Shown here piece by piece: positions 1 through 7,218 of a stretch of 44,842 nucleotides of DNA; the stretch's first letter is position 1, and every line of letters begins with the position of its first letter. The position numbers were made by a program, and so were the translations under genes. The notes beneath the pieces were generated by a model. The model saw nothing but the letters and a program-made list of their open reading frames with translations, was not told where the DNA came from and did no database searches. The DNA comes from an uncultured Bacteroides sp. (GTDB lineage: Bacteria; Bacteroidota; Bacteroidia; Bacteroidales; Bacteroidaceae): contig NZ_CAUFUE010000035.1 in assembly GCF_959029255.1 (NCBI RefSeq), positions 1 to 44,842 on the forward strand. Reading direction: 5' to 3'.

Positions 1-265
1 TGATCAGTCCTAAATTACCCTCGTTAATCAAGTCGGGCAAACTCAAACCTTGGTTCTGGTACTGTTTGGCTACAGATACAACGAAACGTAGATTGGCACG
101 TGTCAATTTCTCCAGTGCAACACGGTCACCTTTACGGATGCGCTGAGCGAGCTCCACCTCTTCTTCAACAGTAATGAGGTCTTCACGTCCGATTTCCTGC
201 AAATACTTGTCAAGAGAAGCGCTCTCTCTGTTAGTGATACTTTTTGTAATTTTTAGTTGTCTCAT
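1..265 (-). CDS. rpoD: Primary sigma factor RpoD, N-terminal part (cut by window edge)
   Basis: The first 88 residues of a sigma-70 family factor are present; the rest lies beyond the left edge. The protein starts MRQLKITKSI and goes straight into sigma region 1.2 (DKYLQEIGREDLITVEEEVE), then region 2.1-2.2 (NLRFVVSVAKQYQNQG, DLINEGNLGLI), which binds the core polymerase. There is no long acidic region 1.1, as in the short primary sigma factor of Bacteroides (about 286 aa in known members). It directs RNA polymerase to housekeeping promoters. A promoter of the matching type lies just upstream at 289-318. The start codon at 263-265 is the only one compatible with the conserved N-terminus. Confidence 0.93.
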   Translation of the reverse strand, partial: MRQLKITKSITNRESASLDKYLQEIGREDLITVEEEVELAQRIRKGDRVALEKLTRANLRFVVSVAKQYQNQGLSLPDLINEGNLGLI

Positions 266-288
266 TCTTCTAAAACAGATTTGGGTTG

Positions 289-318
289 CAAAGTTACGAC
301 AATTTATTTTGATACAAA
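289..318 (-). promoter_or_regulatory. Candidate Bacteroides-type promoter of rpoD
   Basis: On the minus strand a -33-like TTTG (315-318) is followed after 18 nt by TAACTTTG (289-296), which fits the Bacteroidetes -7 consensus TAnnTTTG. The predicted RNA would start near 282 and reach the rpoD start codon within about 20 nt. Confidence 0.6.
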
Positions 319-437
319 CAATCTTACCCTAACTTTTTCACCTAATTTATACCTTATCACATATAACAAAAAGGATGTCGACAAATGTTTTGCCGACACC
401 CCCTTTTCGTTTTTGTTTGCGATTATTACAACCCTTT

Positions 438-618
438 GGATTTACGATTGAACGATGTACGATTTACGATTGAAGTTACCACACTATATTTTAGACTAAT
501 ACCTAATACTCTAAATCTTTATTTTACATCTTCACTTTATATCTTTACTTTGTACCTAACACCTTATCAATCAAAACTAATCTCAATCGTACATCGTAAA
601 TCGTCAAATCGTAAATTC
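438..618. repeat. Intergenic inverted repeat, ACGATTT family, copy 1
   Basis: The gap between rpoD and the protease gene (266-628) holds an inverted repeat. The left arm (438-475) contains repeats of ATTTACGATTG and ACGATGTACGATTTACG; the right arm (583-618) contains the complementary CAATCGTACATCGTAAATCG units. About 107 nt of AT-rich sequence separates the arms. A second copy of the same family lies at 11002-11172. Apart from the rpoD promoter and this repeat I see no gene in the gap. Confidence 0.75.
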
Positions 619-628
619 ATAAAATCCA

Positions 629-2176
629 TTATTCCTGAGTCAAATCAACCGCAAAGTTACCACGCTTACCGGAGGGGAATATACCTGTGAGGAAGAGTAC
701 CTGGTCAGGGGATTTCACAGCTGCCTTCATCACATTTTCCAAATCTTCTACAGTACGCATCTGCTGGCCGTTAGCTTTCAGGATAATGAAACCCTTACGG
801 ATACCGGCATCTGCCATTTTACCGTTGGAAACACCGGTAACTTGCAAACCATAGCCCAAGTTGAGCTGTTTCTTCAAATCGTCGGATACGGGTTTGAATG
901 CTGCGCCAAGAATATCCATACCGGCATCTTTCACAACTTTCGTCGTACCTTGTTCGTTCTTCAGCGTCACTTCGACAGATTTTTCTTTCTTGTCACGCAT
1001 CAGTTTCACTTTCACCTTGTCACCCGGACGATGTTTAGCCAAAGCTTCCTGCAGGTCGGCGAACTTATGGATAGCTTTATTATCTATACCGACAATAACA
1101 TCGTCTACCTTGATATCTGAACCGGCAGCGGAACCACCGTCAACAATTTCACGTACCCAAAGACCGTCTACCACACCGAATTTCTTGCGGGCATCGCTCT
1201 TTATCTCACTCAACTTCTTACCGTCTTTGTCGGCAACCTGAGTATCACCCGGTTCTTCGGCAAGAGAAGTGACGCTTACACCTAACTTAACGCGTTGAAC
1301 AGTACCGAACTGCTTGATATCAGCGACTACCTTCTTCATGATGCTGGTAGGGATGGCAAATCCGTAACCGGTATTAGAACCTGTCGGAGAGAACAAAGCC
1401 GCGTTGATACCTATCAATTCACCGGCAGCATTCACCAAAGCGCCACCACTGTTACCTTGATTGATAGCTGCATCGGTCTGAATATAAGACTCAATACTCT
1501 TATCACCCATACCCAAAGCACGCGCCTTTGCACTGACGATACCGGCAGTTACGGTGGAAGTCAAATTAAAAGGATTACCTACCGCAAGCACCCATTCGCC
1601 TACTTTCAGGGCATCAGAGTCGCCTACAGGAATTGTCGGGAAATCATCGCCTTCAATCTTAATCAAAGCCAAGTCGGTTTCTTCGTCCGTACCGATGATA
1701 CGGCCTTTGAACTGACGATTGTCATTCAACGTTACGCTGATTTCATCGGCACCGGCAATCACATGGTTGTTCGTCACTATGTATCCGTCTTTAGAGATAA
1801 TGACACCTGAACCGAAACCGGTACGTTCCGGAGTCTGAATCTGACGCTTCTGTGTACCGCCCCGGCCACCGAAGAAATCACCGAAGATATCTGCAAACGG
1901 GTCTCTTACCTCTACTTCCTGTACTTTGGAAGCTTGAGTGGAACGTATATGTACAACAGCATGAACTGAATTTTCTGCCGCTTGTGTCAAATCCACCGGT
2001 TGGGCGTCGGCTGCACCATAAGAAGCCAAACGTACGTTGGGGTTTTGCTCAAACATCTCGCTGAAAGCAGCGGGTCTTTCCTTTTGCAACATCTTATAGG
2101 TGGTGACACCTGCTATCCCCGAACTGAGGATTACGATTGCTGCAACTCCAAGGATGTTTTTTGTTGTCTGTTTCAT
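629..2176 (-). CDS. Periplasmic serine protease, DegP/HtrA (Do) family
   Basis: A 515-residue HtrA-type envelope protease that degrades or refolds misfolded periplasmic and outer-membrane proteins. An N-terminal hydrophobic segment (residues 8-24) acts as signal peptide or anchor. The trypsin-like domain shows the full triad: His138 in TNNHVIAG, Asp168 in DEETDLALIK, Ser243 in QGNSGGALVN. Two PDZ domains follow (about 290-390, with the GSAAGSDIKVDDVIVGID motif, and about 420-510). The length matches the family. A flexible segment rich in Phe and Gly (92-107) between the N-terminus and the protease domain corresponds to the LA loop of DegP that controls oligomerisation. The gene sits behind rpoD on the same strand. 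I did not find a clear standard promoter upstream, so control by an envelope-stress factor is possible but not shown. Confidence 0.95.
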   Translation of the reverse strand: MKQTTKNILGVAAIVILSSGIAGVTTYKMLQKERPAAFSEMFEQNPNVRLASYGAADAQPVDLTQAAENSVHAVVHIRSTQASKVQEVEVRDPFADIFGDFFGGRGGTQKRQIQTPERTGFGSGVIISKDGYIVTNNHVIAGADEISVTLNDNRQFKGRIIGTDEETDLALIKIEGDDFPTIPVGDSDALKVGEWVLAVGNPFNLTSTVTAGIVSAKARALGMGDKSIESYIQTDAAINQGNSGGALVNAAGELIGINAALFSPTGSNTGYGFAIPTSIMKKVVADIKQFGTVQRVKLGVSVTSLAEEPGDTQVADKDGKKLSEIKSDARKKFGVVDGLWVREIVDGGSAAGSDIKVDDVIVGIDNKAIHKFADLQEALAKHRPGDKVKVKLMRDKKEKSVEVTLKNEQGTTKVVKDAGMDILGAAFKPVSDDLKKQLNLGYGLQVTGVSNGKMADAGIRKGFIILKANGQQMRTVEDLENVMKAAVKSPDQVLFLTGIFPSGKRGNFAVDLTQE

Positions 2177-2394
2177 ACTACTTCTATTCTTTTTTAACTG
2201 TTAATATTCGAGTTTTATTTAACATTTCGACGTTAAAATAACGACAAAAATCATTCAGTTATTCCGCTTGTCACTCTTTTTTGTTCTCTTTTAACAGTGA
2301 ATATTTAGAGCTTAACAGCGATTAACGGCAAGGACTGACAAATTAGCATTTGTGCACGATTACTGACGTGTTAAAAGACTGACATTGAAGACAT
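2177..2394. other. Upstream region of the protease gene, no gene seen
   Basis: This AT-rich stretch lies between the protease start codon and the terminator of the upstream operon. It has no plausible coding frame and no exact TAnnTTTG box on the minus strand. It should hold the protease promoter. Confidence 0.4.
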
Positions 2395-2434
2395 AAAAAA
2401 CACATCATCGGTTGAATGCAAACAGATGATGCGT
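2395..2434 (-). terminator. Rho-independent terminator of the muropeptide operon
   Basis: Reading the minus strand, ACGCATCATC (2425-2434) pairs with GATGATGTGT (2400-2409), ten base pairs with one G-U, around a 15-nt loop, followed directly by TTTTTT (2395-2400). It lies about 65 nt after the stop codon of the transglutaminase-like gene. Confidence 0.75.
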
Positions 2435-2441
2435 CAGGGTG

Positions 2442-2480
2442 AAACAGATGATGCGTTTACACCAAACACATCATCTGTTT
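2442..2480. repeat. Perfect 12-bp hairpin related to the adjacent terminator
   Basis: AAACAGATGATG (2442-2453) is exactly complementary to CATCATCTGTTT (2469-2480) across a 15-nt loop. AACAGATGATGCGT also occurs as a direct repeat at 2421-2434, so the terminator stem exists twice in tandem and alternative pairings between the two hairpins are possible. Confidence 0.7.
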
Positions 2481-2499
2481 TCAAGAAGTATATGATACC

Positions 2500-3834
2500 T
2501 TAATAATTCAGGTAATTAATGTCGATGTGGTAACTCCATTGGGGGAAATAGAGGTTACCTCCCTCCCATTCCACCTCGCCACGCTGAAAGTCGACTGTCT
2601 CGCTACGCGGATACTTCTTGGCAGGAACCAGCGGCATGCCGTAATCGGTATTCACAATCATACGCCAGGAATCGATACCACCCAGGAAAAAATACTCTTC
2701 ATCGGCATTGCGGGCATAGGCGGGAATGCCGAACGATTGGTCGACAGGTACCCACCCCACGCCTTCAAAATAAACTTCCGCCCAATCGTGCAGGTTCCAT
2801 GCATGCGGATGCATCATAAATCCGCTTTGAAAATGAGCAGGGATACCGCTGATGCGGCAAAGGGTAATGAACAACAGGCTGACCTGACCACAATCGCCAT
2901 GACGGTTGTCCAGGACATATTCCGGGATATTCTCAATCGTGGAATACTCACGGGCTGATGCCCAGGGGAAGTTATCGTTCACCCAACGGAAGATACGCTT
3001 TGCCTTTAAATAAGGATTGGTTTCACCGGCTGTCAATTTGTCAGCAAGCGCACGCAGACGTGGCGAAAAGATGATATGCTTTTCGCGTTCGGAAGTATAT
3101 TCCTTATAAAGGGTGGTAGTTGTATCATAGGGTTGCACGTCTTCCGGTTTAAGGTTATGCCATTCACCATTGGAAGTGTATTCAAAGGTTTCGGAAAAGA
3201 CGGTAGGTTCACCCTGAACGGCTCGTTTTTCCATGTAGAGGGTACTATGAGTACAATCTTGGGGTGAGAACGTATATTCCGGTTCACTGGCAGCAATGAA
3301 TTTCACATCTTGCTGGCGGGGCTGGTCGATGCGCGGATAAGGCAACCAACACCGTATCATCTTTCCGGCAGGTACCACATTGGTATCTACCGCTAATGTG
3401 TAGGTGACACGCATCCGCTTGGGCGCAACTATCGGCTTTCCTTCTTCCTGAACTGCGGATATGATTTCGGGAAGATTTTCCATATCTACCTTATCACTGC
3501 CACTCAAAAAAATTCCTTCCTTGGCAGCCTTGATGTCACAGCAGGATGAATCTATGCGGAACAGATTAGGTCCGGCATTGCGGAAATAACGTTTCTCGCC
3601 GTCAAAGCTCATACATTCCAGAGCACCGGAAGCTTCCCACCGGCGCATTTGTTCTTCGGTGACATCCGGTATATATTTGCGGATATAGTCTTTTACCTGA
3701 GATTCCGTCAGGCAAAAGTCCGTGAGCAAACGTTGTTGCAGGTCTTCATCCCAGCTGTAAGCCTTGTTCATCGGCTTTGTATTACAAGCGGAAGCAAGGA
3801 GGAATAAGGCTACGATATACAGTAACTTTTTCAT
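2500..3834 (-). CDS. Transglutaminase-like lipoprotein
   Basis: A 444-residue secreted protein with a lipoprotein signal (MKKLLYIVALFLLASAC, lipobox Cys17). The C-terminal half is a transglutaminase/protease-like core: Cys315 in RHGDCGQVSLL, His349 in LHDWAEVYFE, Asp365 in WVPVDQSFG form the expected Cys-His-Asp triad. The N-terminal half (about 140-220) has a beta-rich region often found before such cores. Many bacterial members act as peptidases or amidases rather than cross-linkers. It is the last gene of a group with a dipeptide epimerase (26-nt gap) and an NlpC/P60 endopeptidase, so a role in processing cell-wall peptides outside the cytoplasm is likely. The substrate is not visible from sequence. 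Confidence 0.88.
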   Translation of the reverse strand: MKKLLYIVALFLLASACNTKPMNKAYSWDEDLQQRLLTDFCLTESQVKDYIRKYIPDVTEEQMRRWEASGALECMSFDGEKRYFRNAGPNLFRIDSSCCDIKAAKEGIFLSGSDKVDMENLPEIISAVQEEGKPIVAPKRMRVTYTLAVDTNVVPAGKMIRCWLPYPRIDQPRQQDVKFIAASEPEYTFSPQDCTHSTLYMEKRAVQGEPTVFSETFEYTSNGEWHNLKPEDVQPYDTTTTLYKEYTSEREKHIIFSPRLRALADKLTAGETNPYLKAKRIFRWVNDNFPWASAREYSTIENIPEYVLDNRHGDCGQVSLLFITLCRISGIPAHFQSGFMMHPHAWNLHDWAEVYFEGVGWVPVDQSFGIPAYARNADEEYFFLGGIDSWRMIVNTDYGMPLVPAKKYPRSETVDFQRGEVEWEGGNLYFPQWSYHIDINYLNY

Positions 3835-3860
3835 AAGCGATACATGATTAGTGTTTAGTG

Positions 3861-5033
3861 TTATTGAAGCACAACCCCTATACCCGGCAAATCAGGTAAT
3901 GTGATTTTACCTTTTATCACTTCCATACCTTTGAAGCGGTCGTTGGCAATCAGCAAGCTACCGTCCAAATCGGCAAAGTCAACAGCCGGGGAGAATTGTG
4001 AAGCTGCGGAAATAGCGCAGGATGTTTCCGTCATACAACCCACCATCACCTTCATATCCAGCGCACGCGCCAGAGTCACCATCTTCCACGCTTCACGCAT
4101 GCCGGTACATTTCATCAGTTTGATATTGATACCTGTAAAAGCTCCTTTCAGACCGGCAACATCTTTCAGCCGCTGGATGGACTCATCGGCAAATACCGGC
4201 AACGGGCTTTGCTGCGTCACCCAGGCTATATCATCCAGTTGTTTTTTCGGCATGGGCTGTTCTATCATGACAATGCCTTTTTCTTTCAACCAGTGTATCA
4301 TATCGAGGGCGTAATGTTTATCTTTCCAGCCCTGGTTGGCATCAATGGCGATGGGCAGATTGGTGACGGAACGAATGGTCTCAATCATTTCCTTATCGTT
4401 CTCCCGTCCCAGCTTCACTTTGAGGATATTGAATTGCTTGGCGCATTCTTTTGTTTTTTCACGCACCACGTCGGCTGTATCTATGCCGATAGTAAAGGTG
4501 GTGGAAGGGGTTTTATCTTTATCCAAACCCCAGATTTTGTACCAGGGCGCTTGCAATAGTTTACCTACAAGGTCGTGCAGGGCAATATCTACCGCTGTCT
4601 TTGCGGCAGCATCGCCGGGCGAAAGGCTGTCTATATAGGCGAGAATATCTTCCAGTTGAAAAGGATCCGGGAATTGTCCGATGAGTCCCTGCACTTTTTT
4701 CAGGAAAGCCATCACGCTATCCATCGTACCCAACTCTTGTTGCAGATAGGGAGGCATGGAGGCTTCACCATATCCTATAATACCGTCGTATTCTATTTCT
4801 ACCTGCACATCAGGGGTGGTAGTTCGCGAGTAAGTGGCAACCGTGAATACATGGCGCAACTTCAATTCATAAGGGAAAAAACGCAATTTCATCTTGGGTG
4901 TCACGCCTGATTTACTATTGACATTGAACAAGGCGGAATTTTTATTTTCTCCGGCAAATACATTATTAATGACCATGCCGGAACCAAGTGCGGCATAAGC
5001 GGCGGTCTTCAGAAAGTCTCTTCTGTTTTGCAT
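3861..5033 (-). CDS. L-Ala-D/L-Glu (dipeptide) epimerase with Tat signal
   Basis: Member of the enolase superfamily, muconate-lactonising subgroup, 390 residues. The general bases are Lys205 and Lys207 (LKVKLGREN, KxK motif) and Lys305 (INIKLMKC). The Mg2+ ligands are Asp231 (AIDANQGW), Glu258 (MIEQPMP) and Asp283 (FADESI). Family members epimerise L-Ala-D-Glu from murein peptides to L-Ala-L-Glu so it can be hydrolysed. The N-terminus NRRDFLKTAAYAALGSG is a twin-arginine-like signal, so the enzyme is probably exported. I place the start at 5033. An in-frame ATG at 5156 would add 41 residues, but they are translated from an intergenic palindromic repeat and would precede the export signal. The downstream transglutaminase-like gene and upstream NlpC/P60 gene make a muropeptide-recycling operon. 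Confidence 0.92.
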   Translation of the reverse strand: MQNRRDFLKTAAYAALGSGMVINNVFAGENKNSALFNVNSKSGVTPKMKLRFFPYELKLRHVFTVATYSRTTTPDVQVEIEYDGIIGYGEASMPPYLQQELGTMDSVMAFLKKVQGLIGQFPDPFQLEDILAYIDSLSPGDAAAKTAVDIALHDLVGKLLQAPWYKIWGLDKDKTPSTTFTIGIDTADVVREKTKECAKQFNILKVKLGRENDKEMIETIRSVTNLPIAIDANQGWKDKHYALDMIHWLKEKGIVMIEQPMPKKQLDDIAWVTQQSPLPVFADESIQRLKDVAGLKGAFTGINIKLMKCTGMREAWKMVTLARALDMKVMVGCMTETSCAISAASQFSPAVDFADLDGSLLIANDRFKGMEVIKGKITLPDLPGIGVVLQ

Positions 5034-5078
5034 AATAGTATGTGTTTTTGATTGAATTATAAATGGGAAGTTAGGGAA

Positions 5079-5170
5079 ATGAAGAACTAAGAATGAAGAA
5101 TGAAGAATTACCTTGCCGCGTGTTTGCATTGCGCAGCCAAATTCTTCATTCTTCATTCTTAATTCTTCAT
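5079..5170. repeat. Palindromic intergenic repeat, TGAAGAA family, copy A1
   Basis: A 92-nt element: arms of about 27 nt made of ATGAAGAA/GAATGAAGAA units and their complement flank a GC-richer core (CCTTGCCGCG...GCGCAGCC). It separates the NlpC/P60 gene from the epimerase gene. Copy A2 (6504-6595) has the same length and arms, but its core is inverted. The element encodes the peptide segment that falsely extends the epimerase reading frame. Confidence 0.85.
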
Positions 5171-5177
5171 TAAATTA

Positions 5178-6380
5178 TCATTTATAATACTTATTAGTAG
5201 CTGTCGTATCAAGTTCCACCTCCTTATTTATATAAGGTAATATACGTGTTGCAAACAAGAGCCTGCCGAGGTTGTATTCATCAAACAACTCATCAGCCGG
5301 GTCAAAACTACTGACATGAACATCGCCTTGAGAATGAATGAAACGTTTATTGCCGATATACATTCCGACATGGACAACACGTTCTTTACGTTCAGGGGTT
5401 GCCTTACGTCCGAAGAAAATCAAATCTCCCGGTTGGAGATTGCCGAAATCGGGGGCAATATCTATATGTTCGCCCACGTATGCTTGCTGAGAGACATCAC
5501 GGGGAATAATTATATCGTGCATGAAAAGAATGGTACGCATGAAACCGCTACAATCCACGCCCTTGGAAGAAGTACCTGCCCAAAGATAGGGCACTCCCAT
5601 CAGGGTATGAGCCGTACGGATGATGCTGGCGGCATCTTGCTTCAAATTAGCACGCCATTTACTTTCGGGCATGGATATGGATTTGGAGATATACCCTTCT
5701 CTACCGTCAGGATAAACCACTTTATAGAAAGCACCTTTCGTTCCTTCCCACTTCAGGCGGTTACCGGCTACTACATCGGAGACGGTTTGGGAATCTTGAT
5801 TGGGTTGGGAATATACAAAGCCGTAGTGCGAAGTTACTACTATTTTTTCCGAATGATTCCAGGCAGCCAGTTCCGCTTTGGTTACAGGATGAACACCGAC
5901 GCGATGAATCCATGCGATATAATTATCGGGTGTTTGAATGCGATACCAACCATCATGTTGCAAGATACGAACCGGCATACCCATCAATCCCTGAGTCATC
6001 ATTTCCGAAGAGAAGTCAGGCTCAACACGAAGATTAGAGACCGATATATTGAGAATACCATAGGTTTTGCCTTCCAATTCTTTTTCATCGGGAAGCACTT
6101 GCAGGCAGTCCATCACTTTGTAATCCGCTTTCGCTAATCCATTGAGCAAAGCAGCTTTCGCTTCGGGAGAAGTAGTGACGCCACGCAGCATCACATTCTT
6201 TCCAGAAAAAGAGTAATCTACCTCAAACAAAGCTACACGCTTGTCCGGTGCGAAGATACATTTCAAACTGTCAGAAAGCTGTGCTACTTCTGCAGGAATT
6301 ATACGGTCACCAACTTCCGATGCAGCAGCAAAAAGGGAAATAAACAGTGATAAAACGAAAAGGGAGACAAGCTTTTTCAT
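5178..6380 (-). CDS. NlpC/P60 endopeptidase with SH3b domains (YkfC-like)
   Basis: A 400-residue secreted peptidase, probably a gamma-D-glutamyl-L-diamino-acid endopeptidase acting on murein peptides. The signal peptide is MKKLVSLFVLSLFISLFAAA. Bacterial SH3-like regions span roughly 105-165 and 175-235. The catalytic NlpC/P60 domain (about 245-385) has Cys277 in GVDCSGFMRT, His337 in VVHVGMYIG and a third polar residue His349 in RFIHSQGD; the 12-residue spacing of the two histidines is as in YkfC. In Bacillus, ykfC sits beside an L-Ala-D/L-Glu epimerase gene, and the same pairing is seen here. That supports cleavage of tripeptides to L-Ala-D-Glu, then epimerised by the next gene product. Confidence 0.92.
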   Translation of the reverse strand: MKKLVSLFVLSLFISLFAAASEVGDRIIPAEVAQLSDSLKCIFAPDKRVALFEVDYSFSGKNVMLRGVTTSPEAKAALLNGLAKADYKVMDCLQVLPDEKELEGKTYGILNISVSNLRVEPDFSSEMMTQGLMGMPVRILQHDGWYRIQTPDNYIAWIHRVGVHPVTKAELAAWNHSEKIVVTSHYGFVYSQPNQDSQTVSDVVAGNRLKWEGTKGAFYKVVYPDGREGYISKSISMPESKWRANLKQDAASIIRTAHTLMGVPYLWAGTSSKGVDCSGFMRTILFMHDIIIPRDVSQQAYVGEHIDIAPDFGNLQPGDLIFFGRKATPERKERVVHVGMYIGNKRFIHSQGDVHVSSFDPADELFDEYNLGRLLFATRILPYINKEVELDTTATNKYYK

Positions 6381-6413
6381 TGGCTAAATTGATTTGGGAA
6401 TTATTAGTTCTAG

Positions 6414-6421
6414 CAAAGCTA
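6414..6421 (-). promoter_or_regulatory. Candidate -7 box upstream of the NlpC/P60 gene
   Basis: The minus strand reads TAGCTTTG (6414-6421), fitting TAnnTTTG, about 33 nt before the start codon. No good TTTG is found at the usual -33 distance, so the call is weak. Confidence 0.4.
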
Positions 6422-6503
6422 CAAATTTATTCCAAAAGAGATACATATTTTCAAGCATTTTAAATAACTAACATGAGATAAAGGCAAAAGGGAATTCGGG
6501 GAA

Positions 6504-6595
6504 ATGAAGAACTAAGAATGAAGAATGAAGAATTTGGCTGCGCTATACAAGCACGCCGCAAGGTAATTCTTCATTCTTCATTCTTAATTCTTCAT
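6504..6595. repeat. Palindromic intergenic repeat, TGAAGAA family, copy A2
   Basis: Same 92-nt design as copy A1: arms of TGAAGAA units and their complement. The core (TTGGCTGCGC...GCCGCAAGG) is the reverse complement of the A1 core with a few changes. Outside the arms, GGGGAAATGA and TCATTTCCCC form a further matching pair. It lies between the divergent NlpC/P60 gene and rnpB. Confidence 0.85.
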
Positions 6596-6640
6596 TAATT
6601 TATCATTTCCCCTAAGCAACCAAGGAATTATCCGAAAGTT

Positions 6641-6672
6641 TTTCGTCCTCTAATCTAAAATTCATATCTTTG
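6641..6672 (+). promoter_or_regulatory. Promoter of rnpB
   Basis: TATCTTTG at 6665-6672 is an exact Bacteroidetes -7 box. A TTTC/TTTTC segment at 6640-6644 lies about 20 nt upstream in the -33 position. The predicted RNA start, 7-10 nt downstream, coincides with the first bases of the RNase P RNA P1 helix. Confidence 0.65.
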
Positions 6673-6681
6673 TCCCCCAAT

Positions 6682-7098
6682 AAAGCAGTTGGTCGGTCTG
6701 TCGCTTGCGCCTTGTGCGTATGAGGAAAGTCCGGGCAACACAGAGCATCCCACTTCCTAACAGAAAGCTGTCCGCGAGGGTAGAGTAACGCAGAAGAAAA
6801 TAACCGCCAGAGCTTTCGGGCTGTGGTAAGGGTGAGAAGGTGGGGTAAGAGCCTACCAGTCTTGTGGCGACACAAGAGCTGTGTGTCTTGGGAGTTGTAA
6901 GGTCATGTAAACCGACGTTATGAGAGCTGCTCGCTCCATGTCGGAGGGTAGACCGCTAAAGCCGGTATGGTGACATGCGGCTCAGATAAATGACAGACAC
7001 TTCTTTAATAAAGAATGAATAATGAAGAATGAATAATTCAGAAGAAAGACATCTTTATGAACAGAAGAACAGAACCCGGCTTACAGACCGACTGCTTT
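6682..7098 (+). ncRNA. rnpB: RNase P RNA (class A)
   Basis: The catalytic RNA of RNase P, which removes tRNA 5' leaders. Helix P1 is AAAGCAGTTGGTC (6682-6694) with GACCGACTGCTTT (7086-7098). P2 is GTCTGTC (6696-6702) with GACAGAC (6992-6998). The near-universal core GAGGAAAGTCCGGGC starts at about 6721 and pairs as P4 with ACAGAACCCGGCTT (7069-7082). The conserved AGAGTAA and GGTAAGAGCCCACC-like segments lie between. The segment joining P2 to P4 on the 3' side (6999-7068) is about 70 nt, whereas in E. coli it is under 10 nt; it contains TGAAGAATGAA units like the intergenic repeats. The P1 3' strand runs into a T-rich tract that likely ends transcription. Confidence 0.95.
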
Positions 7099-7104
7099 TT
7101 CTTT

Positions 7105-7205
7105 TAATTACGAATTACTAACTACAAATTACAAACCGTACCTATCAAAAACAGAACGTCAAGTGTTTTGTATTTCGTAACTTCGTAATTTTTAATTAGT
7201 AATTT
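7105..7205. repeat. Decayed inverted repeat, ATTACGAATTA type
   Basis: Between rnpB and the YihY gene, AATTACGAATTACTAACTAC (from 7106) and its partly complementary CGTAACTTCGTAATTTTTAA / TTAGTAATTTG (to 7205) form imperfect arms around about 35 nt. It resembles the other arm-and-core repeats of this window but with a different unit. Confidence 0.5.
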
Positions 7206-7218
7206 GAATTTGCCTTGT

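Noticed and set aside
257..690. Two plus-strand frames of 64 and 101 residues near the rpoD-protease gap
   Set aside because: They run through the ACGATTT repeat and the protease 3' end, have Leu/Tyr-rich low-complexity composition, and no start signal.
6612..6875. An 87-residue minus-strand open frame across the RNase P RNA region
   Set aside because: It is antisense to conserved RNase P RNA core motifs, has no family resemblance and no promoter; the RNA explains the sequence conservation.
7204..7218. TTG start for the YihY protein
   Set aside because: It adds only five residues without family support, and an ATG at 7219 lies in frame immediately downstream.
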